10,749 bases of DNA from Nitrospirota bacterium (GTDB lineage Bacteria > Nitrospirota > Thermodesulfovibrionia > Thermodesulfovibrionales > SM23-35). The position numbers were made by a program, and so were the translations under genes. Of the stretch, positions 1 to 6,657 are shown one piece after another (the first letter of the stretch is position 1; every line of letters starts with the position of its first letter). The notes below the pieces were generated by a model. That model ran no database searches, was not told where the DNA came from, and saw only the letters and a list, made by a program, of their open reading frames with translations. The stretch is taken from assembly GCA_016212245.1 (NCBI GenBank), contig JACRGU010000083.1:1-10749 (forward strand). The letters run 5' to 3'.

Positions 1-2096
1 ATAACCTCAATAGCCCTCTTTGTGAGCCCTATCCCACCCTCATATCCATCATAGATGAATATCGCAGGTTGCCTGAATCCTGGATAAAATGTATAACTCA
101 ATCCACCAATGTCTCCTCTGTCACAGAGTGCAAAGAGCGGTAGACATGCTATAGCAGTATGCTCAAATGCATGAAGGGTCCCTGCAAGGTCAAAACCCTC
201 TGACTCAATAAAGGACTGTATTGCCTCATCTATCTTAATCCATAGCCCTTCGGTCTCGAATACATATTCAGGCATATCGAGGTCATGCCTTGAAATCCTC
301 ACCCTGTCAAATATCCTCTTTCTCTCATACCCTGTTATCCTCTGGGTCGTCTTAAGGGTTCCCCAGTTGAGTGAAAAGTTTCTGTAATTCTTCACCTCTT
401 TCTCTTTTATTACTTCTGTCTCCTCTTTGCTCAATGCCTGTGTGTAATAATTTACATCCACTTCTCTGCATACTGCCTTTCTATTTTTTAGATCAAGCTC
501 TATAATCCGATACTGCCTTCCCCTGTGGAGATAGATAGCACCAGGGAATGCATCCCTGAAGACCCTTACGCCACTCAATTCACCAATTGCCTTTCCTGAT
601 TCATCAATAATATCAAATGGCTCACCGATTGCCCTGATACCAACATCCCTGTGAGGCATCCTCCTTTTTGAAAACCATATATCTCCTCTCCTGCCAGGAT
701 TCAAGATATTTTCTTCAACAAGTTCATCAATCAAAGGCATAAGTTTTTTTACATCATAAACACTATCATCTCCTCTCAGGTAAACCTCTGAAGAGGCACA
801 TGGAATATGCTTTTTAATAATATTCTTATTCTCAGGGTCTATGACTGCTGCCTCATGGCTCTTCTCAAAGAATGCCTCAGGATGATGCATGAAATATTGG
901 TCGAGGGCATCAGGGATTGCAATCATCGCTATCATCGATTCCCGTCCATGCCTGCCAACACGACCTGCCCTCTGCCATGTGCTCGCTACAGAGCCTGGAT
1001 ATCCGCAAAGTATACAGCAGTCAAGCCCTCCTATATCAACTCCTAATTCGAGTGCACTCGTTGATATGACGCCAAGGAGCTCTCCGCTGAATAATCTCTG
1101 CTCTATCTCACGCCTCTCTCTTGGAAGAAAACCAGCACGATAGGGACTTATTTTATCCGCAAGCTCAGGTGCATGGTTTATAGTCCATGAATATATAAGT
1201 TCTGTTATCTTTCTTGCCTTTGTAAAGAGAATCGTCCTCAGCCCTGCATTCAGGCATCTTATAAAAAGCCTCGTCGTCTCTGTGTAAGGACTCTCTATCG
1301 GGTTAATAAAGATAAAACGTCTTCCTGCCTGTGGTGCACCGCTCTCAGCTACAACCTTGAATTGTAATCCTGTAATCTCCTCTGCGAGCTGAGCTGGATT
1401 TGCTATAGTTGCAGAGGCTGCAATAAATTGGGGATTAGAACCCCAGTATTTACATATCCTCCTCAGCCTCCTCATCACATGAGCAACATTTGAGCCAAAT
1501 ACACCCCTGTAAGTATGTATCTCATCAATAACCACGAATCTTAAATTTTTAAAGAATACCTCCCATTTTTTATGAAAAGGGTTTATCGCGAGGTGGAGCA
1601 TATCAGGGTTTGTGAAAATAACATTAGGGACTGCCTCTCTTATCTTTTTTCTCCTGTAGGCTGTGGTGTCCCCATCGTAGACCTCTCCACAGCGGAAGGG
1701 GGACAAAGTCCTCCTTCCGAGAACCCCCTCAAAAAGGTCATTGAGATTCCTTACCTGATCCTGTTCAAGCCCCTTCAGTGGGAATATATACAATGCCCTA
1801 TGCTCAGGGTTCTCGATGATAGATTCAAGCACAGGGATGTTATATATAAGGCTCTTACCGCTCGCTGTCGGCGTCATTACAACAACATTCTCTCCCTGTC
1901 TTATTAAATCAATACCCTCGACCTGGTGGCTGTAAAATAGCTCTATACCTCGGCCTTTTAATACATCCCTGAGTCTGTCGGATAAATCAAGTCTCATATA
2001 CCTCGGCTTTACAGGAGGGATGTATCTGTATTCAGCAATCTGGAGCTTAAAAATCCTGTCTCTTTCGAGTGATTCAATGAAGTCAGGGACTTCCAT
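1..2096 (-). CDS. mrfA: MrfA/YprA-like DExH-box helicase with DUF1998-type C-terminal region (3' end outside window)
   Basis: Superfamily 2 DNA helicase of the MrfA (YprA)/Hrq1 type. In Bacillus MrfA works with the exonuclease MrfB in a UvrA-independent mitomycin-lesion repair route; a DNA-repair role here is inferred from family. The frame is open from ATG at 2096 down to base 3 (698 residues). Checked motifs: Walker A TPTASGKS (75-82), DEIH (191-194), SAT (228-230), TSALELGVDIG (346-356) and QRAGRVGRHGR (375-385, arginine finger region). The stretch GYPGSVAS just before the last motif, and YDGYEGGIGL near residues 682-691, match the MrfA family strongly. Bacillus MrfA is about 750 residues, so some 50 residues with the expected four-cysteine zinc site lie beyond the window edge. 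Start: ATG at 2096 is preceded by a weak AGGG at about 8 nt. No internal stop or frameshift was seen at the points checked. Transcribed divergently from the transketolase genes. Confidence 0.9.
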   Translation of the reverse strand, partial: MEVPDFIESLERDRIFKLQIAEYRYIPPVKPRYMRLDLSDRLRDVLKGRGIELFYSHQVEGIDLIRQGENVVVMTPTASGKSLIYNIPVLESIIENPEHRALYIFPLKGLEQDQVRNLNDLFEGVLGRRTLSPFRCGEVYDGDTTAYRRKKIREAVPNVIFTNPDMLHLAINPFHKKWEVFFKNLRFVVIDEIHTYRGVFGSNVAHVMRRLRRICKYWGSNPQFIAASATIANPAQLAEEITGLQFKVVAESGAPQAGRRFIFINPIESPYTETTRLFIRCLNAGLRTILFTKARKITELIYSWTINHAPELADKISPYRAGFLPRERREIEQRLFSGELLGVISTSALELGVDIGGLDCCILCGYPGSVASTWQRAGRVGRHGRESMIAMIAIPDALDQYFMHHPEAFFEKSHEAAVIDPENKNIIKKHIPCASSEVYLRGDDSVYDVKKLMPLIDELVEENILNPGRRGDIWFSKRRMPHRDVGIRAIGEPFDIIDESGKAIGELSGVRVFRDAFPGAIYLHRGRQYRIIELDLKNRKAVCREVDVNYYTQALSKEETEVIKEKEVKNYRNFSLNWGTLKTTQRITGYERKRIFDRVRISRHDLDMPEYVFETEGLWIKIDEAIQSFIESEGFDLAGTLHAFEHTAIACLPLFALCDRGDIGGLSYTFYPGFRQPAIFIYDGYEGGIGLTKRAIEV

Positions 2097-2119
2097 TTTT
2101 TAACCCTGCTATATATAAT
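2091..2119 (+). promoter_or_regulatory. Putative promoter of the transketolase-ftsEX operon
   Basis: A perfect TATAAT lies at 2114-2119. The hexamer 17 bases upstream (TTCCAT, 2091-2096) is a poor -35 and overlaps the helicase start codon, so the promoter may need an activator or be extended in another way. The predicted transcription start near 2126 gives a leader of about 34 bases, with the ribosome site AAGGAG (2148-2153) six bases before the ATG at 2160. This geometry fits well, but the call rests on the -10 box alone. Confidence 0.4.
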
Positions 2120-2140
2120 ACCCAAAAATGTTTTACTCAA
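2112..2140 (-). promoter_or_regulatory. Putative sigma70-type promoter for the helicase gene
   Basis: Read on the minus strand, TTGAGT (2135-2140, four of six consensus bases) is followed after exactly 17 bases by TATATA (2112-2117, four of six). Transcription would start near 2105, leaving a very short leader of about 9 bases before the ATG at 2096. It overlaps the plus-strand -10 box of the divergent operon. Prediction from sequence only. Confidence 0.4.
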
Positions 2141-2159
2141 CACAATCAAGGAGCAGTAG

Positions 2160-2993
2160 ATGAGGTCAGTCTCAGGGACTATAGACATAAATTTCCTTAA
2201 GGAAAAGGCAAGGGCCATCAGGATAGAAGTACTCAAGATGCTTACTGAAGCAGGTTCAGGCCATACAGGCGGCTCACTATCAGCAGCAGATATTGTCACA
2301 GCACTTTATTTTTATAAGATGAGACATAACCCGGAGAACCCTAAGTGGAACGAAAGAGACAGGTTTATACTGTCAAAAGGTCATGCAGCACCTCTTCTCT
2401 ATGCTGCCCTCGCAATGACAGGCTATTTTGATATTTCCATGCTTAAGACACTTCGCAAAATGGGGAGCCCGCTTCAGGGTCACCCGTGCTCAAGAACCCT
2501 TTTAGGGGTAGAGATTTCAACCGGTTCTCTCGGTCAGGGCCTCTCTGTAGCAAATGGAATTGCTATCGGCCTGAAGATGGATAACCTCAATTCAAGGGTA
2601 TACTGTCTCTTAGGTGATGGTGAGATACAGGAAGGTCAAGTCTGGGAGGCAGCAATGACATCTGCACATTATAGGCTCGATAACCTGTGCGCTATAGTGG
2701 ATATGAACGGTCTTCAGATAGACGGCCCTGTATCACATGTAAAAGCTATAGAGCCTGTTGCAGCCAAATGGAATGCATTTGGATGGCATGTTATAGATAT
2801 TGATGGTCATGACATGAAAACAATAATTGATACCCTTGATGAGGCAGAAACAGTAAAAGAGAAGCCGACTGTAATCCTTGCACGTACTGTGAAGGGAAAG
2901 GGTGTATCCTTTTTTGAAGGCAAAGTTGAATATCACGGAATAGCACCAACACACGAAGAGCTCGAGAGGGCTTTAAAAGAGCTGGGGGGGTAA
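2160..2993 (+). CDS. Transketolase, N-terminal (thiamine diphosphate pyrophosphate-binding) subunit
   Basis: First half of a split transketolase, which moves two-carbon ketol units between sugar phosphates in the non-oxidative pentose phosphate pathway (cytoplasm, ThDP and divalent-metal dependent). The 277 residues match the usual size of the separate N-terminal subunit. Visible signatures: SGHTGGSLSAAD (33-44) with the active-site His35, SKGHA with His75 (72-76), GSLGQG (122-127), and the ThDP/metal motif GDGEIQEG (152-159) with Asn183 completing the GDG-N pattern. The TVKGKG segment (243-248) is also typical. Start ATG at 2160 has a good AAGGAG six bases upstream. The stop codon overlaps the start of the C-terminal subunit by one base (TAATG), implying translational coupling and equal production. 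The last codons form a seven-G tract just before the stop (see separate entry). Probably first gene of the operon running to 7965. Confidence 0.95.
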   Translation: MRSVSGTIDINFLKEKARAIRIEVLKMLTEAGSGHTGGSLSAADIVTALYFYKMRHNPENPKWNERDRFILSKGHAAPLLYAALAMTGYFDISMLKTLRKMGSPLQGHPCSRTLLGVEISTGSLGQGLSVANGIAIGLKMDNLNSRVYCLLGDGEIQEGQVWEAAMTSAHYRLDNLCAIVDMNGLQIDGPVSHVKAIEPVAAKWNAFGWHVIDIDGHDMKTIIDTLDEAETVKEKPTVILARTVKGKGVSFFEGKVEYHGIAPTHEELERALKELGG

Positions 2994-2995
2994 TG
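2984..2995 (+). other. Seven-G tract with slippery heptamer at the transketolase subunit junction
   Basis: In the frame of the N-terminal subunit the bases read CTG GGG GGG TAA, so 2984-2990 is G GGG GGG (the X XXY YYZ pattern) directly followed by the stop. The C-terminal subunit is in the -1 frame. After a -1 slip the next codons are GTA then the ATG at 2993, with no stop between, giving one fused polypeptide of about 588 residues. The tract is also purine-rich and close to the downstream ATG, so it might simply support reinitiation. Whether any slippage occurs cannot be told from sequence. Confidence 0.45.
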
Positions 2996-3925
2996 TCACT
3001 TAAAATAGCAACGAGGGATGCTTATGGAGAGGCACTCCTCGAACTCGGGAAGAGGAGGAAAGATGTTGTTGTACTTGATGCAGACCTTTCTGGCTCAACA
3101 AAGACAGGAAAGTTTGCTAAGGCCTTCCCTGAGAGGTTTTACAATATTGGAATCTCTGAACAGGATATGATTGGCACTGCAAGTGGGCTGTCACTTACAG
3201 GAAAACTACCTTTTGCATCCACATTTGCTGTGTTCGAGACAGGAAGGGCATGGGAACAGATAAGACAGACTGTCTGTTACTCAAACCTAAATGTGAAACT
3301 TGTTGCAACACACAGTGGTATCACTGTTGGGGAGGATGGGGCATCGCACCAGGCAACCGAGGATGTTGCACTTATGAGGGTTCTGCCAAACATGACAATC
3401 ATAGTCCCCTCTGACGGCAATGAGACAAGACAGGTGATTAATGCTATAGCAGATTATTATGGACCTGTGTATGTAAGACTTGGAAGGGTTAAGGTCCCGA
3501 TGGTCATGCCTGATGAGTATCAATTTAAAATAGGAAAGGCATTCACATTCCATACAGGCAGCAATGTTAATATAATAGCAATGGGGATTATGGTATCAAC
3601 AGCACTCGAGGCAGCAGATATCCTTAAAGATGAAGGAATAGATGCAGGTGTGATAAACATCTCTACAGTAAAACCACTCGACACTGAAACCCTACTTAAT
3701 ATTGCAAAGGCATGCAGGCTCATTGTTACCGCTGAAGAACATTCAACCATAGGGGGGCTCGGCAGTGCAGTATGCGAATTCCTATCTGAGAACCACCCTA
3801 TACAGATTTGCAGAATTGGAATAAGAGATGCATTTGGATGTTCAGGCAAACCAGAGGAATTATTAAAACTCTATTGCCTTACTGCCGATGATATCGTAAG
3901 GACAATTAAAGAGGCACTAACATAA
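2993..3925 (+). CDS. Transketolase, C-terminal (pyrimidine-binding plus C-terminal domain) subunit
   Basis: Second half of the split transketolase, pairing with the preceding product so that ThDP sits at the interface. The 310 residues cover the pyrimidine-binding domain (about 1-170) and the transketolase C-terminal domain (about 185-305). Visible features: NIGISEQDM (51-59) with the conserved Glu56 that activates the ThDP pyrimidine ring, the aromatic/ASTFAVFETGRAWEQIR stretch (75-91), EDGASHQ (114-120) and the AEEHSTIGGLG segment (248-257). The combined length with the partner (587) is slightly below a typical single-chain transketolase. A 1-deoxyxylulose-5-phosphate synthase is less likely because that enzyme is normally one longer chain with different N-terminal spacing. 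Start ATG at 2993 overlaps the previous stop (TAATG). The ftsE start follows its stop by only seven bases. Confidence 0.94.
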   Translation: MSLKIATRDAYGEALLELGKRRKDVVVLDADLSGSTKTGKFAKAFPERFYNIGISEQDMIGTASGLSLTGKLPFASTFAVFETGRAWEQIRQTVCYSNLNVKLVATHSGITVGEDGASHQATEDVALMRVLPNMTIIVPSDGNETRQVINAIADYYGPVYVRLGRVKVPMVMPDEYQFKIGKAFTFHTGSNVNIIAMGIMVSTALEAADILKDEGIDAGVINISTVKPLDTETLLNIAKACRLIVTAEEHSTIGGLGSAVCEFLSENHPIQICRIGIRDAFGCSGKPEELLKLYCLTADDIVRTIKEALT

Positions 3926-3932
3926 ATTCAAG

Positions 3933-4595
3933 ATGATACACTTCCACAATGTATCGAAGCACTACGATAATCAGACAGCCCTGAGAAACATCAATTTCTC
4001 TATTGAGAAAGGGGAGATGGTATTTATAACAGGGCCCAGTGGTTCAGGGAAAACAACATTATTAAAATTAATCTATCTTGCAGAAAAACCAGATGAGGGA
4101 AATATCTCAATAGCAGGATGGGAAACAAACCAGTTAAGGGAATCCAGCATCCCATTTCTCAGGCGAAATATCGGAGTCGTATTCCAGGATTATAGACTCC
4201 TATCTAACAGGAATATCTTTGAAAATGTTGCCATTGCCCTCATGATAAGAGGAGTAAATGATAAAGAGGTAAAGACACGGGTATTAGACTCCCTTAAGAC
4301 AGTTAACCTGAGACACAGAGTAAACAGTTACCCAAAGGCACTGTCAGGGGGAGAGCAGCAGAGGATTGTTATTGCAAGGGCCATAGTTGCCGAACCAACA
4401 GTCGTACTTGCTGATGAACCGACTGGCAACCTCGACCCTGATACCGCAGCAGGCATAATAAGATTATTTAAGGAGATTAATCTAAAAGGCATAACTATCA
4501 TAGTTGCTACTCACAATAGAGAGCTTTTCAGGAACACATGCAAGAGGGTAATCAGGCTGGATAACGGCAATCTTGTTGGAGAGGAAGTGGGTTAA
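3933..4595 (+). CDS. ftsE: Cell-division ATP-binding protein FtsE
   Basis: Cytoplasmic ATPase of the FtsEX complex, a type VII ABC transporter-like machine. It does not transport substrate but transmits ATP hydrolysis through FtsX to periplasmic murein hydrolase activators at the septum. The 220 residues are the normal FtsE length. ABC motifs in order: Walker A GPSGSGKT (34-41), Q-loop Gln85 in VVFQDYRLL, signature LSGGEQQR (137-144), Walker B VVLADE (157-162), D-loop around 166-169, and H-loop His194. The phrase FQDYRLL is typical of FtsE as opposed to LolD. Identity is fixed by the FtsX gene that follows with a one-base TAATG overlap. There is no good Shine-Dalgarno just before the ATG at 3933, so translation may depend on coupling with the transketolase gene seven bases upstream. 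Confidence 0.96.
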   Translation: MIHFHNVSKHYDNQTALRNINFSIEKGEMVFITGPSGSGKTTLLKLIYLAEKPDEGNISIAGWETNQLRESSIPFLRRNIGVVFQDYRLLSNRNIFENVAIALMIRGVNDKEVKTRVLDSLKTVNLRHRVNSYPKALSGGEQQRIVIARAIVAEPTVVLADEPTGNLDPDTAAGIIRLFKEINLKGITIIVATHNRELFRNTCKRVIRLDNGNLVGEEVG

Positions 4596-5470
4596 TGGCT
4601 GCTCCGTATGCATTCAGGTTTGCATTCCAGAGCGTGTTGCGGGAAAAGTGGATAAACCTGCTTTCTACTCTGACAATAGCAACAGGTCTGCTCATCATAA
4701 CCTTTGCTGTCTTCTCCGTCTATAATATCGATGCCGCAACAAAGAAGCTTCCAGAGAAGTTCTTCATGATGCTTTATCTGGAGGATAACCTCCACGGTCA
4801 GGGATTGGAGAATGTGATAAATACCCTGAGAAAAGACAACGCTGTTGAGACAGTAAGATATATCTCCAGAGAGGATGCGTTAAAGGAGCTTAAAGGCACA
4901 TTAAAGGACGCAAACTATGTCCTCGAGGGTCTCGGAGAAAATCCATTGCCTGACTCTATAGAGCTGAAGCTTAAGAAAGAGGCAGTAAGTCCTGAAACCG
5001 CAAAAAGGCTTGCAACAGATGCAAAGAAGATAAAGGGAGTAAATGAGGTAGAGTATGGCGAAAAATTCCTATCTTCCATACATTCAATAAAGGTAGGGCT
5101 GAAGATCATAGTCCTGACACTTATTATAATAACATCTGCGGGAATAATCTTTGTCTGTTATAGCACTGTAAAGATACTCTTTTACAGGAGGACTGACGAG
5201 ATAGAGACCTACAAACTGTTAGGTGCAACAAGGGGTTTCGTAAGGGCACCATTCATTATAGAGGGTGCTCTTATAGGCACAGCAGGAGGCCTCTTGAGCC
5301 TTATTGGCATTATATCATTCTATTACATGGTTCTTCTCAAGCTCAGTCTTACAATCCCTCTCTTTAAGGCAATTCTCTTCCCGACCAATATATTCCTTTT
5401 GCTTCCTGTTACAGGGCTGTTCCTCGGAATAACAGGGGCTACTATAGCCCTCGGGAGGCTCAGGTTTTGA
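4595..5470 (+). CDS. ftsX: Cell-division protein FtsX, ABC-type permease subunit
   Basis: Inner-membrane partner of FtsE. Its periplasmic domain binds and conformationally switches EnvC-type activators. The 291 residues show the FtsX layout: short cytoplasmic N-terminus, TM1 (about 21-43), periplasmic domain (about 45-165), then TM2 (about 169-191), TM3 (about 220-248) and TM4 (about 264-287). The conserved RRTDEIETYKLLGATRGFVR stretch (198-217) follows TM2, as in the FtsX/MacB permease domain. The short N-terminal tail resembles the Gram-positive/deltaproteobacterial form rather than the longer enterobacterial one. The start ATG overlaps the ftsE stop, with purine-rich GGAGAGGAAG as a ribosome site upstream. 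Its 3' end carries GGGAGG (5453-5458), which serves the next gene, and the stop TGA overlaps the TTG start of envC. Confidence 0.96.
   Translation: MAAPYAFRFAFQSVLREKWINLLSTLTIATGLLIITFAVFSVYNIDAATKKLPEKFFMMLYLEDNLHGQGLENVINTLRKDNAVETVRYISREDALKELKGTLKDANYVLEGLGENPLPDSIELKLKKEAVSPETAKRLATDAKKIKGVNEVEYGEKFLSSIHSIKVGLKIIVLTLIIITSAGIIFVCYSTVKILFYRRTDEIETYKLLGATRGFVRAPFIIEGALIGTAGGLLSLIGIISFYYMVLLKLSLTIPLFKAILFPTNIFLLLPVTGLFLGITGATIALGRLRF
5453..5458 (+). promoter_or_regulatory. Ribosome binding site fixing the TTG start of envC
   Basis: GGGAGG inside the last codons of ftsX sits eight bases before TTG at 5467. That start overlaps the ftsX stop (TTGA). No comparable site precedes the other in-frame TTG at 5509. 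This supports 5467 as the true start and means the 7-bp repeat array lies inside the coding region. Confidence 0.6.
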
Positions 5471-6648
5471 CCACGGGGCAAAGGGCAAAGAGCGTAGAGC
5501 ATAGCGCATTGAGTTTTTTAGTTTTTTGTTTTTCACTTTTCACTTTTCACTTTTCACTTTTCACTTTTCACTGTCATGCTGATACCCCGCATGAAGAATA
5601 TAAAAAGATACAGAAAGAACTAAAGGTTCATAAAGAAAAAATTGAGAAGGCAAAAAGGCGTGAACATTCAATACTCGGTGACCTCGAAAAAACTAACAAA
5701 CAGCTCAATTTAGTAGAAGTGGAGCTCAGAAAATACAGGAAAAACTTGAGAGATACAGAGTCAGAGATATCAAGGGTAGAGGCTGAGATTTCTCTGAACA
5801 GAAGCAATCTCGAAAAGCAGAAAGAGTGGATAAAGAGGAAACTCAGGGCTATGTATAAATACGGATACCATAGCGACATAGTTATGCTCCTTTTAAGCGC
5901 GGAGGATGTCTCTCAGCTTATAAGAAGGTGGCGGTATTTGCAGGACATTACTGTTTACGAACACAGGGTACTGAATAACTACAAAGATACCCTGAAAGGT
6001 CTTGATGAGAAAGAGAAAAAATTAATAACGCTCAGGGCAGAGCTAAAGAAGAATGAGGAGAAGGTCAAGGCTAAAGAAACAGATCTCGCATCAAAGAAGA
6101 AAGATAAGGAAATACTACTCGCATCTGTAAGAAAAGAGAAATCCTCCTACGAGAAGATGGTGAAAGAGTTAAAAGAGGCTTCGAAAAAACTCCTGAAAAT
6201 TATAAAGGAGTCTGAGAAGACAGACACCTATTCTGCAAGGGGATTTTCTAAGCTTAAAGGAAAACTCCCCTGGCCTGTTGACGGAAAGGTAGCAATACCA
6301 TATGGTTCTCATAAGGACCCGCAGTTTAATACCCCTGTCTTCAGAAACGGCATACACATACAGGCTGGTGCTGATTCGCCTGCAAAGGCAGTACACAGTG
6401 GTAAGGTCGTCTTTGCAGAGTGGTTCAAAGGATATGGTCAGCTCCTCATTATAAACCACGGCGATGGCTATCACACCCTTTATGGGAACTTATCAGAGAT
6501 TTTTTCTAAGGTTGGAGATATAATAAAAGAATACCAGATAATTGGACAGGTGGGGAATTCAGGCATCCTGAACGCTCCTGGCCTTTATTTTGAATTGAGA
6601 TATAAAGGCAAACCACTTGATCCATTGCAATGGTTAAAAAGGAGATAA
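5467..6648 (+). CDS. envC: EnvC-like murein hydrolase activator (coiled coil plus degenerate LytM/M23 domain)
   Basis: Periplasmic factor expected to be recruited by FtsX and to activate septal amidases for daughter-cell separation. Layout of the 393 residues: signal peptide (about 1-38, likely cut after CHA), long charged coiled coil (about 43-250) with the hydrophobic RAMYKYGY...LLLSAEDVSQLIRR element (127-154) typical of EnvC-type proteins, then a LytM domain (about 267-390). The domain lacks zinc ligands: the usual HxGxD region reads FRNGIHIQA (292-300), the usual final HxH reads GLY (372-374), and YAHL reads YGNL (339-342). This is the pattern of a non-catalytic activator. Start TTG at 5467 is supported by GGGAGG eight bases upstream. 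The oddity is that residues about 4-36 are encoded by a 7-bp tandem repeat array, so the hydrophobic core (SLFTFHFSLFTFHC) is itself a 7-residue repeat. No in-frame start exists just after the array. Confidence 0.9.
   Translation: MTTGQRAKSVEHSALSFLVFCFSLFTFHFSLFTFHCHADTPHEEYKKIQKELKVHKEKIEKAKRREHSILGDLEKTNKQLNLVEVELRKYRKNLRDTESEISRVEAEISLNRSNLEKQKEWIKRKLRAMYKYGYHSDIVMLLLSAEDVSQLIRRWRYLQDITVYEHRVLNNYKDTLKGLDEKEKKLITLRAELKKNEEKVKAKETDLASKKKDKEILLASVRKEKSSYEKMVKELKEASKKLLKIIKESEKTDTYSARGFSKLKGKLPWPVDGKVAIPYGSHKDPQFNTPVFRNGIHIQAGADSPAKAVHSGKVVFAEWFKGYGQLLIINHGDGYHTLYGNLSEIFSKVGDIIKEYQIIGQVGNSGILNAPGLYFELRYKGKPLDPLQWLKRR
5476..5573 (+). repeat. Fourteen-unit 7-bp periodic repeat array inside the 5' end of envC
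   Basis: Reading in steps of seven from 5476 gives GGGCAAA twice, GAGCGTA, GAGCATA, GCGCATT, GAGTTTT, TTAGTTT, TTTGTTT, five exact TTCACTT units and a final TTCACTG. In another phase, 5530-5571 is six perfect copies of TTTTCAC. Period seven therefore runs through three composition blocks: purine-rich, T-rich, then TTTTCAC. This resembles the short tandemly repeated repetitive sequences usually found between genes. Here it begins nine bases into the envC frame and supplies the signal-peptide codons. Confidence 0.85.
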
Positions 6649-6652
6649 GTCT

Positions 6653-6657
6653 GGAGG
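6653..6657 (+). promoter_or_regulatory. Shine-Dalgarno GGAGG that questions the first ctpA ATG
   Basis: GGAGG directly abuts the ATG at 6658 (no spacer) but sits nine bases before the in-frame ATG at 6667. The second ATG is therefore the better start by spacing. A farther AAGGAG-like site (6639-6644) is 13 bases before 6658 and could serve the first ATG less well. Confidence 0.55.

Noticed and set aside
807..1907. Several plus-strand open frames of 79-111 codons
   Set aside because: They lie wholly opposite the helicase gene, whose minus-strand frame is continuous with clear motifs, and they show no recognisable protein features.
1..2096. Possible frameshift or broken helicase because no complete reading frame is evident in the window
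   Set aside because: All helicase motifs from residue 75 to 385 and the C-terminal YDGYEGGIGL fall in one frame; the gene simply runs off the window edge.
5509..5511. Alternative TTG start for envC
   Set aside because: It gives a tidy signal peptide but lacks a ribosome site, while TTG 5467 has GGGAGG at eight bases and overlaps the ftsX stop. It remains a secondary possibility.
5476..5573. CRISPR-like array
   Set aside because: The repeats are contiguous 7-mers without spacers and lie inside a coding region.
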